DNA of 64,000 bases from B1 sp964443415 (GCA_964443415.1 CAYUDC010000003.1:1-64000), one strand, 5' to 3'; shown: positions 26,358 through 35,900, counted from the first letter of the stretch. Notes: generated by a model from the sequence alone, not told the origin. Translations and numbers: made by a program.

Positions 26358-28241
26358 CTACACCAATTCTTCTTCTAAGTCTTCCTCGTAAACAGAGTCT
26401 TTTTCGATTCGAAGGTTGTCTATAATAAAGTTCTGCCTATCCATGGTGTTTTTACCCATGTAGTATTCAAGCATTTTTTGGATAGATGATTCCGGGTTTA
26501 ACACAACAGGTTGCAGGCGCATGTCTTCTCCGATAAATAAACCAAACTCCTCTGGAGAGATTTCACCTAATCCTTTAAATCGGGTGATTTCTGGCCTTGC
26601 GCCCAACTTATTAATCGCTTGCTGCTTTTCTTCTTCGCTGTAGCAATAAAAGGTTTTCTGTTTATTTCTTACCCTAAACAAGGGTGTTTCTAAGATAAAC
26701 AGGTGACCATTCTTAGCTAAATCTGGAAAAAACTGTAGGAAAAAGGTAAGCAAAAGTAAACGAATATGCATACCATCTACGTCGGCATCAGTAGCAATGA
26801 CAATGCGATTATACCTTAAATCTTCTATACTTTCTTCGATGTTTAAGGCATGTTGAAGCAAGTTGAACTCTTCGTTTTCGTAAACTATTTTTTTAGTTAA
26901 GCCATAAGAGTTTAAAGGCTTACCCCTAAGCGAAAATACTGCCTGAGTTTCTACATTTCTGCTTTTGGTGATAGATCCACTTGCAGAGTCTCCTTCGGTA
27001 ATAAACAAGGTAGTTTCAAGCTTTTTCTCTTCGTTTTTACCTTCATTTAAATGTAGGCGACAATCTCTTAGCTTCTTGTTATGTAGGTTTGCTTTTTTGG
27101 CTCTTTCGTTGGCAAGTTTTTTAATACCGGCCATTTCTTTGCGCTCACGTTCGCTTTGATTGATTCGTCTTAACAAGGCATCGGCAGTTTCTGGGTGTTT
27201 ATGCAGAAAGTCGTCTAAACTTTTCTTCATAAAGTCCATCACAAACTGCTTAACGGTTGGCGAATCTGTAGGCGCCATGGTTACAGAGCCGAGCTTGGTT
27301 TTTGTTTGACTTTCAAACACGGGCTCTTGAACCCTTAAACTTACTGCTGCGATAATGCTGGCACGAATATCCGCCAAGTCGAAATCTTTCTTGTAAAAAT
27401 CGCGAACGGTTTTAGCAAAAGCTTCTCTAAAAGCATTTAAGTGTGTTCCACCCATGGTAGTATGTTGCCCGTTTACAAACGAGTAATATTCTTCACCATA
27501 TTGATTTTCGTGGGTGATGGCTACTTCAATATCCTCTCCTTTTAAATGTATGATTGGATATTTAAGTTCTTCTTCTGTGGTTTTGCGCTTTAATAAGTCG
27601 AGCAAACCATCTTTTGAAAAATACTTTTTATCGTTGAACCAAATGGTGAGCCCCGAATTAAGGTAAACATAATTCCAAAGCATATTCTCGATGTATTCGT
27701 TTACAAATCGAAAATGCTTGAAAATGGTATCATCTGCTATAAATGAAATGGCTGTACCGTTTGGTTCTATGGTATCTTCTAGTTTATGGTCTTTGGTAAG
27801 TTGCCCTTTTTCGAATTCGGCAATTTTAGTCTTTCCATCCCTAAAACTTTGTGCTTTAAAGTAGATGGATAAAGCATTTACAGCTTTTGTTCCGACCCCA
27901 TTTAGACCTACAGATTTTTTAAAAGCAGCTGAATCATATTTACCCCCAGTATTAATTTGAGAAACACATTCGATTACCTTGCCAAGCGGAATTCCGCGTC
28001 CGTAGTCTCTTACAGTAACCTTATTATCTACAATTTTAATATCAATCTGCTTGCCATTGCCCATCACAAACTCATCAATGGAGTTGTCGATGATTTCTTT
28101 TAAAAGAATGTAAATACCATCATCCATGGCACTTCCATCTCCTAGCTTACCAATATACATCCCTGGTCTTAGACGTATATGTTCTCTCCAATCAAGCGAT
28201 TTAATGCTACTCTCGTCGTACTTTATTTCTTCTTCTGCCAT
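26358..28241 (-). CDS. parE: DNA topoisomerase IV subunit B (ParE type)
   Basis: The protein has 627 residues from the ATG complementary to 28239-28241 (MAEEEIKYDESSIKSLDW). An upstream in-frame start adds nine hydrophobic residues and is rejected. The GHKL ATPase shows LRPGMYIG, EIIDNSIDE and GRGIP. The TOPRIM domain shows EGDSASG and DADVDGMHIR, and the C-terminus has the RFKGLGE motif. It is the ATP-driven subunit of the enzyme that unlinks daughter chromosomes. The length and sequence fit ParE better than GyrB. The partner parC is not adjacent, which is less common in this phylum. Confidence 0.9.
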   Translation of the reverse strand: MAEEEIKYDESSIKSLDWREHIRLRPGMYIGKLGDGSAMDDGIYILLKEIIDNSIDEFVMGNGKQIDIKIVDNKVTVRDYGRGIPLGKVIECVSQINTGGKYDSAAFKKSVGLNGVGTKAVNALSIYFKAQSFRDGKTKIAEFEKGQLTKDHKLEDTIEPNGTAISFIADDTIFKHFRFVNEYIENMLWNYVYLNSGLTIWFNDKKYFSKDGLLDLLKRKTTEEELKYPIIHLKGEDIEVAITHENQYGEEYYSFVNGQHTTMGGTHLNAFREAFAKTVRDFYKKDFDLADIRASIIAAVSLRVQEPVFESQTKTKLGSVTMAPTDSPTVKQFVMDFMKKSLDDFLHKHPETADALLRRINQSERERKEMAGIKKLANERAKKANLHNKKLRDCRLHLNEGKNEEKKLETTLFITEGDSASGSITKSRNVETQAVFSLRGKPLNSYGLTKKIVYENEEFNLLQHALNIEESIEDLRYNRIVIATDADVDGMHIRLLLLTFFLQFFPDLAKNGHLFILETPLFRVRNKQKTFYCYSEEEKQQAINKLGARPEITRFKGLGEISPEEFGLFIGEDMRLQPVVLNPESSIQKMLEYYMGKNTMDRQNFIIDNLRIEKDSVYEEDLEEELV

Positions 28242-28321
28242 GTGCTTAATTAAAATGTAAAAATACAATGCATTTAAATGCCTTTCTATTTCTATTATTC
28301 ACAAAACTTGTGGAAAACAAA

Positions 28322-28349
28322 AAAGCCCTATCCAAACGGACAGGGCTTT
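28322..28349 (-). terminator. Intrinsic terminator of the OmpA/TPR lipoprotein gene
   Basis: The arms AAAGCCCT and AGGGCTTT, with extra TCC/GGA pairs inside and one mismatch, enclose a loop AAAC. On the minus strand the stem is followed by TTTTTTG. It lies about 20 bases past the stop of the lipoprotein gene. Confidence 0.75.
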
Positions 28350-28368
28350 CTCAATTTTTTTATTCGAA

Positions 28369-30099
28369 TTAGCGAATAGCTGCTTGGAATAATGGGTTTT
28401 TAAAGAAGTTTCTGAATTCTAAATCTTCTTTAGCCATATTTCTAGCTTCGTTGCTTAACTGCACCGCTTTTGCTAAGTTGGTAGTACATACATCTTGGTT
28501 ATTCATGCGAGCACCAGCGATGGCTCTTACATAATAGTGCTTCCAAGTTAATTCGTCTGGGTTGATGCCATCAATGGTGTTTTTAGCGCCATTAGCATCT
28601 CCATTTAATAATTGAGCCAAGGCTAAATTATAAGGACTCTTACCGCTTTTTGTAAGGTTGGTAACTGCCGAGGCGTAGTTGCCACGCTTAATATCCATCA
28701 AACCTTTGTTTAATGATACATCGGCGCCATTGGCTTCTGCCTTAGCGAAATATTCATTGGCTTTAGCCATGTTTCCTTGCATACGAGCCAAAGAACCTAA
28801 GTTTACTAGAACGATTCCGTTATTGTTAGAATTGGCCAAAGCTTTTTCGAAGTTAGCAGCAGCATCATTGTTTTTGCCTTGTGCTAATTGTACTAAGCCT
28901 AAGTCGTTAAAACCTCTCCAATCAGTGGCATAAGCGCTATTGTAGGCGTTTAATACTTCTTCTTTCTTAGCTAAATCTGTAGTAATTCTGCTTAAGTGGT
29001 ATAATTCCATTTGGCTCAACTCGGCGTATTTACCATAAAACTGCATTAAGGTTGCATCATCTTTAAATGGTTTACCACCAATTACCATTAACTCAGAACG
29101 ACGTAATTTTGGAAGAATATTGTCGGCAGCAAATTTCCAAGACTTCTCATGGTTTCTGCGTAAAAGGCTTTCTTTTTCTTCATCGCTGATACCTGTATTG
29201 TTGATAATTTGCAACATCGCATCCTTATCTTGTAAATTAGAGGCAGCTACTAATTCTCCAAAACCTTTCCAATCTTCGGCTAACATATAACCCATGCTAA
29301 AGTTAGAATCGTTTACTTCAGAGAAACCTAATTTCTTTAACTCTTTACGGAAATAAGCAAATGTGCTAGTAGAACGACCACCTGATAAGTTGTTGTTTCT
29401 ACTTAATTCGCCATCAGGTGAAGCAAATGCATTAATTGAAATTCCTTTTACTACCCAATTTGGATCTTTCTTTAAAAGCTTTTTCAATTCAGCAATTTGG
29501 GTTTTATTGCTGATGAGCTTACCAGCCTTAAAGTTAGGATTAAACTTAGCTACATCCATTGGGAAGTAGATACTAACAGCCTTAGGGTTTAATTCTTGTA
29601 CATAAACATCGGCCGAAATTTGAGTTTCATTTTGATAAGTAACCAAATTAGGTGTAGTAATAGTACCTAAAACCATGATGCTATCTGGAACAGGTAAAAC
29701 TTTACCTTCGAAAGTAAATCTAGGCAATAATTTTACGTTCTTAAGATCGGCGGTATAAGGAATTTTATCTGTATAGGTTACAGAACCACCTGTTTTACTA
29801 TTTACTGTGTAATCTGCGCTACCTTCTGCTTTTTCTCCTTTTATTTTAACTTCTTTCAATGGAATTTCTTTTCCATCAAGAGTTTTTAAATAAGGTTGAA
29901 AACTTACCAAAGCTTTGGCTTTCATCGATTTTTCAGGAATAGTGCCTGAAATGTTTACTAAAACCGAGTCGCCCTTTAATTCTAATGGATTAGGGCTTAC
30001 AGAATAATTGTTTTTCGAGAAGTTAACCGTACCACATGCAGATGCAAAAATGGAGAAGGCTAAACCAAGAGGGAGAACTTTTTGTGAAAAATCCTTCAT
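28369..30099 (-). CDS. Lipoprotein with OmpA-like and TPR domains
   Basis: The protein has 576 residues. A lipobox (IFASAC) near residue 22 predicts lipid anchoring. Residues 30-190 are beta-rich. Residues about 190-290 contain INAFASPDGELSRNNNLSGGRS, which resembles the peptidoglycan-binding OmpA core, where an ASPDG-type turn and an N-x-x-L-S-x-x-R helix are conserved. The C-terminal third holds TPR helices (GFNDLGLVQLAQGKNNDAA, ANEYFAKAEANG). Outer-membrane lipoproteins of this build tether the envelope or scaffold secretion complexes; the exact role is unknown. It is divergent from the 65-residue gene and has its own promoter element and terminator. Confidence 0.82.
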   Translation of the reverse strand: MKDFSQKVLPLGLAFSIFASACGTVNFSKNNYSVSPNPLELKGDSVLVNISGTIPEKSMKAKALVSFQPYLKTLDGKEIPLKEVKIKGEKAEGSADYTVNSKTGGSVTYTDKIPYTADLKNVKLLPRFTFEGKVLPVPDSIMVLGTITTPNLVTYQNETQISADVYVQELNPKAVSIYFPMDVAKFNPNFKAGKLISNKTQIAELKKLLKKDPNWVVKGISINAFASPDGELSRNNNLSGGRSTSTFAYFRKELKKLGFSEVNDSNFSMGYMLAEDWKGFGELVAASNLQDKDAMLQIINNTGISDEEKESLLRRNHEKSWKFAADNILPKLRRSELMVIGGKPFKDDATLMQFYGKYAELSQMELYHLSRITTDLAKKEEVLNAYNSAYATDWRGFNDLGLVQLAQGKNNDAAANFEKALANSNNNGIVLVNLGSLARMQGNMAKANEYFAKAEANGADVSLNKGLMDIKRGNYASAVTNLTKSGKSPYNLALAQLLNGDANGAKNTIDGINPDELTWKHYYVRAIAGARMNNQDVCTTNLAKAVQLSNEARNMAKEDLEFRNFFKNPLFQAAIR

Positions 30100-30120
30100 T
30101 GTTATTTATTTTTGTTGGCG

Positions 30121-30128
30121 CAAACTTA
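30121..30128 (-). promoter_or_regulatory. -7 promoter element of the OmpA/TPR lipoprotein gene
   Basis: On the minus strand the sequence reads TAAGTTTG, a perfect TAnnTTTG box, 21 bases before the lipoprotein ATG. No -33 element is recognised; a long palindrome occupies part of that place. Confidence 0.5.
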
Positions 30129-30129
30129 G

Positions 30130-30147
30130 TTTTTTAAGCTTAAAAAA
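30130..30147. repeat. 18-base perfect palindrome in a divergent promoter region
   Basis: TTTTTTAAGCTTAAAAAA is perfectly self-complementary. It lies between the divergent starts of the lipoprotein gene (30099) and the 65-residue gene (30160), directly upstream of the lipoprotein -7 box. It may be a regulator site or simply an AT-rich upstream element; the sequence alone does not decide. Confidence 0.5.
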
Positions 30148-30159
30148 GAAATAATTACT

Positions 30160-30357
30160 TTGTACATCATTAAAATTAAAGGCAAAGCCAAAATTCCTGA
30201 TTACCTTCAGGTACGTGACAACAACTTTACGTTGATTGCTTACACCCGCACAGATAGACCAGAAAAGGCCTTAGAGAAATGCGGCTTAGCAGACCGCGTG
30301 GAAGAAATTAAAGCCATCATGAATGAAATTCCTTTTGGCAAAATGACAAAAATTTAA
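30160..30357 (+). CDS. Small conserved-looking protein upstream of ftsE
   Basis: The protein has 65 residues starting with a TTG codon (read as MYIIKIKGKAKIPDYLQV); no ATG is available before residue 54. It has no signal or membrane segment and reads like a compact soluble domain rich in charged residues (YTRTDRPEKALEKCGLADRVEEI). It ends three bases before the ftsE ATG, so the two are probably translated from one transcript. I believe similar small genes precede ftsE in related genomes, but I cannot verify that here. No function is assigned. Confidence 0.72.
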   Translation: MYIIKIKGKAKIPDYLQVRDNNFTLIAYTRTDRPEKALEKCGLADRVEEIKAIMNEIPFGKMTKI

Positions 30358-30360
30358 CCT

Positions 30361-31047
30361 ATGAGTTTTAGCGATTGCATCATCAAATATCAGCAGGTAA
30401 GCTTGTTCCAACAAAACAATCTTGTATTGTCTGAAGTGAATTTTGAATTAGCTCCAGGCGCCTTCTGTTACTTGATTGGCGCCACTGGCAGCGGCAAAAG
30501 TACCTTGCTAAAATCTATGTATGGCGAGTTACCCATCGAACGTGGGGATGCTTCTATTGCAGGATTTAATCTTAGAAAGTTAAAAAAATCAGAAATTCCC
30601 TTTTTAAGACGAAAAATTGGCATCGTATTTCAAGATTTCCAACTCCTTTACGACAGAGATGTAGAAGATAATCTTGAATTTGTGCTAAAAGCAACCAATT
30701 GGAAAAACAAAGCCGAAATAGATTTGCGTATCAGAGAAGTACTGCAATTGGTTGGTTTAGACACCAAGCTTCATAAAATGCCTCATGAGTTAAGCGGTGG
30801 CGAACAACAAAGACTTGTTATTGCTAGGGCTTTACTTAATAAGCCAACCCTCATACTAGCTGATGAACCAACAGGTAACCTTGATCCAAAAACCAGCGAC
30901 GAAATTCTTACATTACTACATCAAATTAGTAAAGAAGGAACAAGTGTGTTAATGGCTACACACGATTATAGAATTTTAGAGAAATTCCCCGCTCAGGTTA
31001 TTAAATGTGAGGGTGGCTTTGTGCAGCTAACGCAAGTGAGTGAGTAA
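30361..31047 (+). CDS. ftsE: Cell-division ABC ATPase FtsE
   Basis: The protein has 228 residues and is a lone ABC ATPase. Walker A is GATGSGKST near residue 40, the signature is LSGGEQQR, Walker B is LILADEPTGNLD, and the switch His lies in MATHDYR. The Q-loop context IGIVFQDFQLLYDRDV is close to FtsE. FtsE works with the membrane protein FtsX at the division septum to control wall hydrolases. ftsX is not adjacent. A general LolD/MacB-type ATPase is the alternative. The last 21 bases overlap the convergent glycosyltransferase gene. Confidence 0.85.
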   Translation: MSFSDCIIKYQQVSLFQQNNLVLSEVNFELAPGAFCYLIGATGSGKSTLLKSMYGELPIERGDASIAGFNLRKLKKSEIPFLRRKIGIVFQDFQLLYDRDVEDNLEFVLKATNWKNKAEIDLRIREVLQLVGLDTKLHKMPHELSGGEQQRLVIARALLNKPTLILADEPTGNLDPKTSDEILTLLHQISKEGTSVLMATHDYRILEKFPAQVIKCEGGFVQLTQVSE

Positions 31048-32145
31048 ATTAATAATTACCTCCGCTCCTGCTTTATTAGAAAAGTGTTTTAAAACAAGCT
31101 CGCTCCTATTTTGAATTTCTTCTTCCGAAAAAGGCTTTAGCATTAATTCATCTAGCTTTGATGCCATCTCCTTTCCTGTTTCTGCCAAATGCACAATGGG
31201 TAATAGATTAGAAGACGCAACCATCGCCCTGTTGGCCAATATATGTTTGCCAGAAAACAAACAATTTACCAGTTTTAATTTTATGCCAGTAGGTTGAAAT
31301 GTAGGCAATAAATTCACTTGTGCTTCTTGAATCAGGTGGTCTATTTCTGCCGGACTTATGCCTTCTCTTAATGTAATATTGTTAGAAGACGCAATGGCCT
31401 CTCTTAAGGAACCTTTGGCTCCGTCACCAGCAATAACAAGGCTTTTACTTGAGTGCGGCATTACCTCGTTGATTAAAAACATGGCCGCCACATGGTTTTC
31501 GTTGACACTTAACTTACCATGATAAAATGCAAAACTGCCTAAAGCCTTCTGAATGCTTATGGCGTCATGCGCATGAAATGGCGGTAACATTTTTACCTTA
31601 TTGCCGTATCTATTTTTTAACTCCTCTTGGTCCTTTTCCGAAATAGCCAGAATATAATTGGCATGATGGAGGATGGGTTCAAACCGACTTAACAATAAGC
31701 TCTCTACTTTTAGGTAGATTTTCTTGAAAAGCGACTCTTCTCCTTGTAATAACAACTGATAATAATGATGCTCAATATTATGCATCCTTACTAACTTTAA
31801 TCTATTGGCTAGACTTGGATGATCTAAGAAATAGCAACAATGAAGTGCTTCAAATAAAATTGGATATTGATTGGATTGAAGATTTTTAAGCAAATCTGGA
31901 TGAGCTCTGCTACTTACAATAAAAGGCTTAACAGAAAACTTAAAACTACTTCTCTTGTAATAATAGACTTGCTCACAATATTTCTCTAACTCTTTAGAGG
32001 GCTTCCTTTGTCCATATTCAAAAACATGCAAATGGATTTTTATACCCATTTGGTGCAAAGACTTTATTTTATAAAATACATCAATTACTCCACCATAATT
32101 GGCAGGAAAAGGAATGTCAAAACTTACAATATTTAGGTACTTCAA
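31027..32145 (-). CDS. Glycosyltransferase, GT-B fold
   Basis: The protein has 372 residues. The N-terminus (MKYLNIVSFDIPFPANYGGV) has the GT-B opening with a glycine loop for nucleotide-sugar transferases. The C-terminal half has a Rossmann-like segment (LVIAGDGAKGSLREAI) and AEIDHLIQEAQVNLLPTFQPTGIKLKLVNCL, where GT4-like enzymes carry the EGFG loop; that loop is poorly conserved here. It probably adds a sugar to an envelope glycan, with donor and acceptor unknown. It is two bases from the next glycosyltransferase gene. One dispersed word lies at 31676-31685. Confidence 0.8.
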   Translation of the reverse strand: MKYLNIVSFDIPFPANYGGVIDVFYKIKSLHQMGIKIHLHVFEYGQRKPSKELEKYCEQVYYYKRSSFKFSVKPFIVSSRAHPDLLKNLQSNQYPILFEALHCCYFLDHPSLANRLKLVRMHNIEHHYYQLLLQGEESLFKKIYLKVESLLLSRFEPILHHANYILAISEKDQEELKNRYGNKVKMLPPFHAHDAISIQKALGSFAFYHGKLSVNENHVAAMFLINEVMPHSSKSLVIAGDGAKGSLREAIASSNNITLREGISPAEIDHLIQEAQVNLLPTFQPTGIKLKLVNCLFSGKHILANRAMVASSNLLPIVHLAETGKEMASKLDELMLKPFSEEEIQNRSELVLKHFSNKAGAEVIINLLTHLR

Positions 32146-32147
32146 AC

Positions 32148-33239
32148 TTAAATCAATTGAAAAATCCGCCTTAATTTCTCGGATTCGAGCTGCAAATTAT
32201 ATGCTTTAGCTGCCATTCTGCAATTATTTTGAAGTTTTTTATATAATAAATCATCCTTGCTTAATTGATTTAATGCCTTGATGATTTCTTCTACCCTAGC
32301 TTGACACAACAGCGAAACCTCAAATTTCTCTTGAATAGCAGAATATTCAGGGAATGGTGGGCATAATTGAGGAATGCCAGCATGTATGTAATCAAAAAAT
32401 TTATTGGCCAATGAAAAGTAATAACTTTTACTTTCGGCTTCTAATAAGTTGTATCCAAGCCAAGCTTTTTGGGTGTAGGCGGGCAATTCACTTGGTTTTA
32501 CCCATCCTGCAAATGCTACTTTTTGGTTTAATTTTTCGGTTTGAACCAAAGCGCGTAAAGTTTCACTTAGATCGCCTTCGCCAATGAGTAATAGTTTCCC
32601 ATCAAAAGAATGCATGGCTTTAATGATAGCTTCTAAGCCCCTTCCTACATTAAGTGCCCCTTGGTAAACAATGAGCTTCTCGGTGCCATTTGAGGCCTCA
32701 TTAAAATTGCCATGTTTGGGCACATTCATTATTACCTCAAAGGGCATCCCATACACCAAGGTTAACTCTTTGGCCAACGCCTCTCCCACGGTGTACCTTT
32801 GATGGGTGTATGGCAAGCAAATTTTAGCCACATAATTCCAAATATATTGAATGTAAGGTCTGCCAATTAACTCTGGCACTTCTGTAAAATATTCATGGGC
32901 ATCATACACTAGCTTATTATGGTGAATTAAACTAGCTAGGGTATTTGGCAATAATGTATCCAAATCTACTGCCACGTAAATATCTGCCGTGTGTTTAAGT
33001 AAATAAAATAGCAGGCGAAGGTTATACTCAATATAAAATAGCATTCCTTTTTCAAACCAACAATTAAGTCGATGCTGTTCAAAGGGTTCTTGGTCTAACG
33101 CGATAGATTTTTTTCTTTTTCGACCAACCAGTAGCACGCTAAATCCAGCATTTACTAAGATTTCAGCATGTCTTCGCATCCGTTGATCGAAATTTAAATC
33201 ATTGGTTACACTTATTATTATCAACTTTCTTCTATCCAA
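32148..33239 (-). CDS. Glycosyltransferase family 4-like protein
   Basis: The protein has 363 residues. The N-terminus IISVTNDLNFDQRMRRHAEIL is typical of GT4-type enzymes of Bacteroidota. VYDAHEYFTEVPEL holds the acceptor-side motif. The C-terminal nucleotide-binding half shows YQGALNVGRGLEAII, LIGEGDL and FFDYIHAGIPQLC. It likely transfers a sugar during surface polysaccharide or glycolipid synthesis, at the inner face of the membrane. It overlaps recQ by 19 bases and precedes the other glycosyltransferase by two bases. Confidence 0.85.
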   Translation of the reverse strand: MDRRKLIIISVTNDLNFDQRMRRHAEILVNAGFSVLLVGRKRKKSIALDQEPFEQHRLNCWFEKGMLFYIEYNLRLLFYLLKHTADIYVAVDLDTLLPNTLASLIHHNKLVYDAHEYFTEVPELIGRPYIQYIWNYVAKICLPYTHQRYTVGEALAKELTLVYGMPFEVIMNVPKHGNFNEASNGTEKLIVYQGALNVGRGLEAIIKAMHSFDGKLLLIGEGDLSETLRALVQTEKLNQKVAFAGWVKPSELPAYTQKAWLGYNLLEAESKSYYFSLANKFFDYIHAGIPQLCPPFPEYSAIQEKFEVSLLCQARVEEIIKALNQLSKDDLLYKKLQNNCRMAAKAYNLQLESEKLRRIFQLI

Positions 33240-35152
33240 CGTACTGCTTGTTTATCGTTAAACTCAATTATTTTTTGATCTGCCAAATATCTGCAAATGT
33301 GAATGAAGTCGTCGTAGTTTACCAATTTTTGTTGGGTAAATAACCACTTTAATTCATGATAATTTTCTTTTGGTAGCTTTGATAGCCAACTTTTGATGGA
33401 ATTAATTTGAAGTTCAGAAATTCCGGTTTTTTGAATATCCATGCAAACATCGCAGGTGCCGCAATTTTTGGCATTAAGCTCTCCAAAGTAATGTAGAATT
33501 TGAACACTACGACAGATGTTTGAGTTAGACCCAAACTCAATCATCGCTTCTAATTTATCAGTCTCTTCTATTTTCCTTTCATTAATCAATTGATGGTTGA
33601 TTCGTAAGTACTTTTTATCAACTCTTGGATGCAAGAAATTAATTTTAGGGCTATCTGTGGATGGCAGATAAGTTACTATACCATTTTCCTGCATCTTTTC
33701 TAACTCTTGCATGAGTTGTTGTTCGCTTAAATTGCATTTCATGGCAATCAACGAGGCTTGAAAATTCACGGTGTTTTCAAATAATCCGCCATAGGTTCGT
33801 AATAGAATTTGAATGATTTTATACCAAATCTGATTGGTTTTTTGAAGGTCAAAAATAGCTTCAGCAGCTATGTTTATTTTTAACTTATTTCCTTCGTAAA
33901 CGCTCTCTGAAACATGAATAATATCCGACTGCGACAATAGCTTTAAGGCGGCCGATACCCTGATAGGATTTTGTTTTATATGGATAGAAAATGTCAACAA
34001 CTCAAAGTCGAAATGCTGCTCTGGGAATTCGCCAATAGGTATTTTATAAAAATTATTTAATTGCTCATAAACCTCCGTTAAAAAGGAAGCTTCAGGATAT
34101 TGCTGTTCTAATTTAATTCGAGCCTGAATGGCATCCGATTCTTGATATAATAACAGGCAATAGGCGATATTTCCATCTCGTCCTGCCCTTCCTGCCTCTT
34201 GGTAATAGGCTTCAAGACAGTCGGGCATTTCAAAATGAATTACCAGCTTGCAATCGGGCTTGTCTATTCCCATTCCAAATGCATTGGTGCAAACCATCAC
34301 TTGCACCTTATTATTAATCCAATCTTCTTGTCGTTTTTCTCTTAATTCTGGTGAAATACCTGCATGGTAGAAAGATGCATTGATATGATTTTCTTGTAAG
34401 AATTTTGATATTTCTTCTGTTTTCTTTCGATTTCTTACATAAACCAAACTGCTTGCTTTTTGGCTTTGAATGCTTTGCAAGAGCTTACCATATTTATCTT
34501 CTGTTCTTCTAACGATATATCTTAGGTTGGTGCGCTCAAAGCTTTTTTTAAAGACTAAAGTCGATTTAAATCCCAATTGCACCATGATATCTTCTTGCAC
34601 CTTTGGTGTGGCACTTGCGGTTAATGCGAGCACGGGAATTTCTGGAATAAGTTGCCTTACCTCTTTTAGCCTTCTATATTCTGGCCTAAAATCATGCCCC
34701 CATTGACTGATACAATGTGCCTCATCAATGGCTAACAAAGTAATGGGTAGACGCTCTAAATTCTCTTTAAAAATGGGTGTTGCCAACCTTTCGGGTGATA
34801 GATATAAAAACTTGACGCCACCATAATAGCAATTGTCTAAAATGGTTTTTATTTCATTTTGCGACATACCGGCATAAATGGCAGCTGCATTAATTCCTTT
34901 GGATTTTAGGTTTTCAACCTGGTCTTTCATTAAGGCAATCAGCGGAGAAACCACAAGGCATAAGCCAGATTTAACCATACCAGGAACCTGAAAGCAAATA
35001 GACTTTCCACCACCTGTTGGCAACAAAGCCAGCACATCTTTATGAGCCAAGCAGGCTTCAATGATTTGTTGTTGGGGAAATCTAAATTCAGCAAAACCCC
35101 AATAATCCTGTAAAACCTGGTGTATGTTGGAGTTAGTATTCAATGATACCAT
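33221..35152 (-). CDS. recQ: ATP-dependent DNA helicase RecQ
   Basis: The protein has 643 residues. Walker A is LLPTGGGKS (Lys50), motif II is DEAHC, and motif VI is QEAGRAGRDG. The zinc site of the RecQ C-terminal domain uses the cysteines in SNICRSVQILHYFG and NCGTCDVC. A winged-helix region follows, and the usual HRDC domain seems short or missing. RecQ unwinds DNA at stalled forks and in recombination. The gene overlaps the ABC gene upstream by 20 bases and the glycosyltransferase downstream by 19 bases, an unusually tight packing of unrelated functions. It carries no dispersed word. Confidence 0.94.
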   Translation of the reverse strand: MVSLNTNSNIHQVLQDYWGFAEFRFPQQQIIEACLAHKDVLALLPTGGGKSICFQVPGMVKSGLCLVVSPLIALMKDQVENLKSKGINAAAIYAGMSQNEIKTILDNCYYGGVKFLYLSPERLATPIFKENLERLPITLLAIDEAHCISQWGHDFRPEYRRLKEVRQLIPEIPVLALTASATPKVQEDIMVQLGFKSTLVFKKSFERTNLRYIVRRTEDKYGKLLQSIQSQKASSLVYVRNRKKTEEISKFLQENHINASFYHAGISPELREKRQEDWINNKVQVMVCTNAFGMGIDKPDCKLVIHFEMPDCLEAYYQEAGRAGRDGNIAYCLLLYQESDAIQARIKLEQQYPEASFLTEVYEQLNNFYKIPIGEFPEQHFDFELLTFSIHIKQNPIRVSAALKLLSQSDIIHVSESVYEGNKLKINIAAEAIFDLQKTNQIWYKIIQILLRTYGGLFENTVNFQASLIAMKCNLSEQQLMQELEKMQENGIVTYLPSTDSPKINFLHPRVDKKYLRINHQLINERKIEETDKLEAMIEFGSNSNICRSVQILHYFGELNAKNCGTCDVCMDIQKTGISELQINSIKSWLSKLPKENYHELKWLFTQQKLVNYDDFIHICRYLADQKIIEFNDKQAVRWIEES

Positions 35153-35786
35153 CTTTGATAATCAATTGTCGGTCGCTTCTGGCGGCCAAGGCTTGATTGT
35201 GCGTAACAATGATAAAGGTTTGATTAAACTGACTCCTTAAATCGAAAAATAAATCATGCAGGTCGTTGGCAGCTTTAGAATCTAAATTGCCTGATGGTTC
35301 ATCAGCCAATACCACTGCGGGATTGTTTATTAAAGACCTTGCAACCGCCACACGTTGTTGCTCACCACCACTTAAAGCAGAAGGCTTATGATTCATTCTT
35401 TCTTTTAATCCTAACATTGAAAGCAGTTCTTTGGCCCGATTTTTTGACTCTTCATCTTTTTTGCCTCCAATCCAAGCCGGCATACAAACATTTTCTAAGG
35501 CACTAAACTCAGGCAAGAGTTGATGAAACTGAAAAACGAAACCAATGTTTTGATTTCTAAATTTGGATAACTTATTGCCATTTAAAGAAGTTACATCTTG
35601 GTTAGCAATGGTTAGTTTTCCTTTATCGGGTTGATCCAAAGTGCCTAAAATCTGTAATAAGGTTGTTTTACCTGCCCCAGAAGCTCCAACGATGGAAACA
35701 ATTTCCGACTCCTTGATACTTAAATTAATATCCTTTAATACAGGTAAATCTCCATAAGATTTCACTATTCCGCTAGCCTCAATCAT
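35133..35786 (-). CDS. lolD: LolD-type ABC transporter ATPase
   Basis: The protein has 217 residues. Walker A is GASGAGKTT, the signature is LSGGEQQRVAVARSL, and Walker B is VVLADEPSGNLD. The length and the segment QFHQLLPEFSALENVCMPAWI place it in the LolD/MacB group. LolD drives the release of lipoproteins from the inner membrane together with LolC/E-type permeases. No permease gene is near, so the partner is encoded elsewhere and the symbol is tentative. It is the first gene of the overlapping chain that includes recQ. Confidence 0.85.
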   Translation of the reverse strand: MIEASGIVKSYGDLPVLKDINLSIKESEIVSIVGASGAGKTTLLQILGTLDQPDKGKLTIANQDVTSLNGNKLSKFRNQNIGFVFQFHQLLPEFSALENVCMPAWIGGKKDEESKNRAKELLSMLGLKERMNHKPSALSGGEQQRVAVARSLINNPAVVLADEPSGNLDSKAANDLHDLFFDLRSQFNQTFIIVTHNQALAARSDRQLIIKDGIIEY

Positions 35787-35900
35787 AGGTTCAATTATAA
35801 TGAAAAGGGAAAGTAAATTACTAAATAAAAATCAACTTTAATGGTAATTTGATATAAAGCATATTTATTAGTATATCGCGGGATATTATAAATTTACCTG

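Noticed and set aside
26358..28241. GyrB instead of ParE
   Set aside because: The length and the N-terminal and TOPRIM sequence fit ParE better; certainty would need a tree with both paralogues of the genome.
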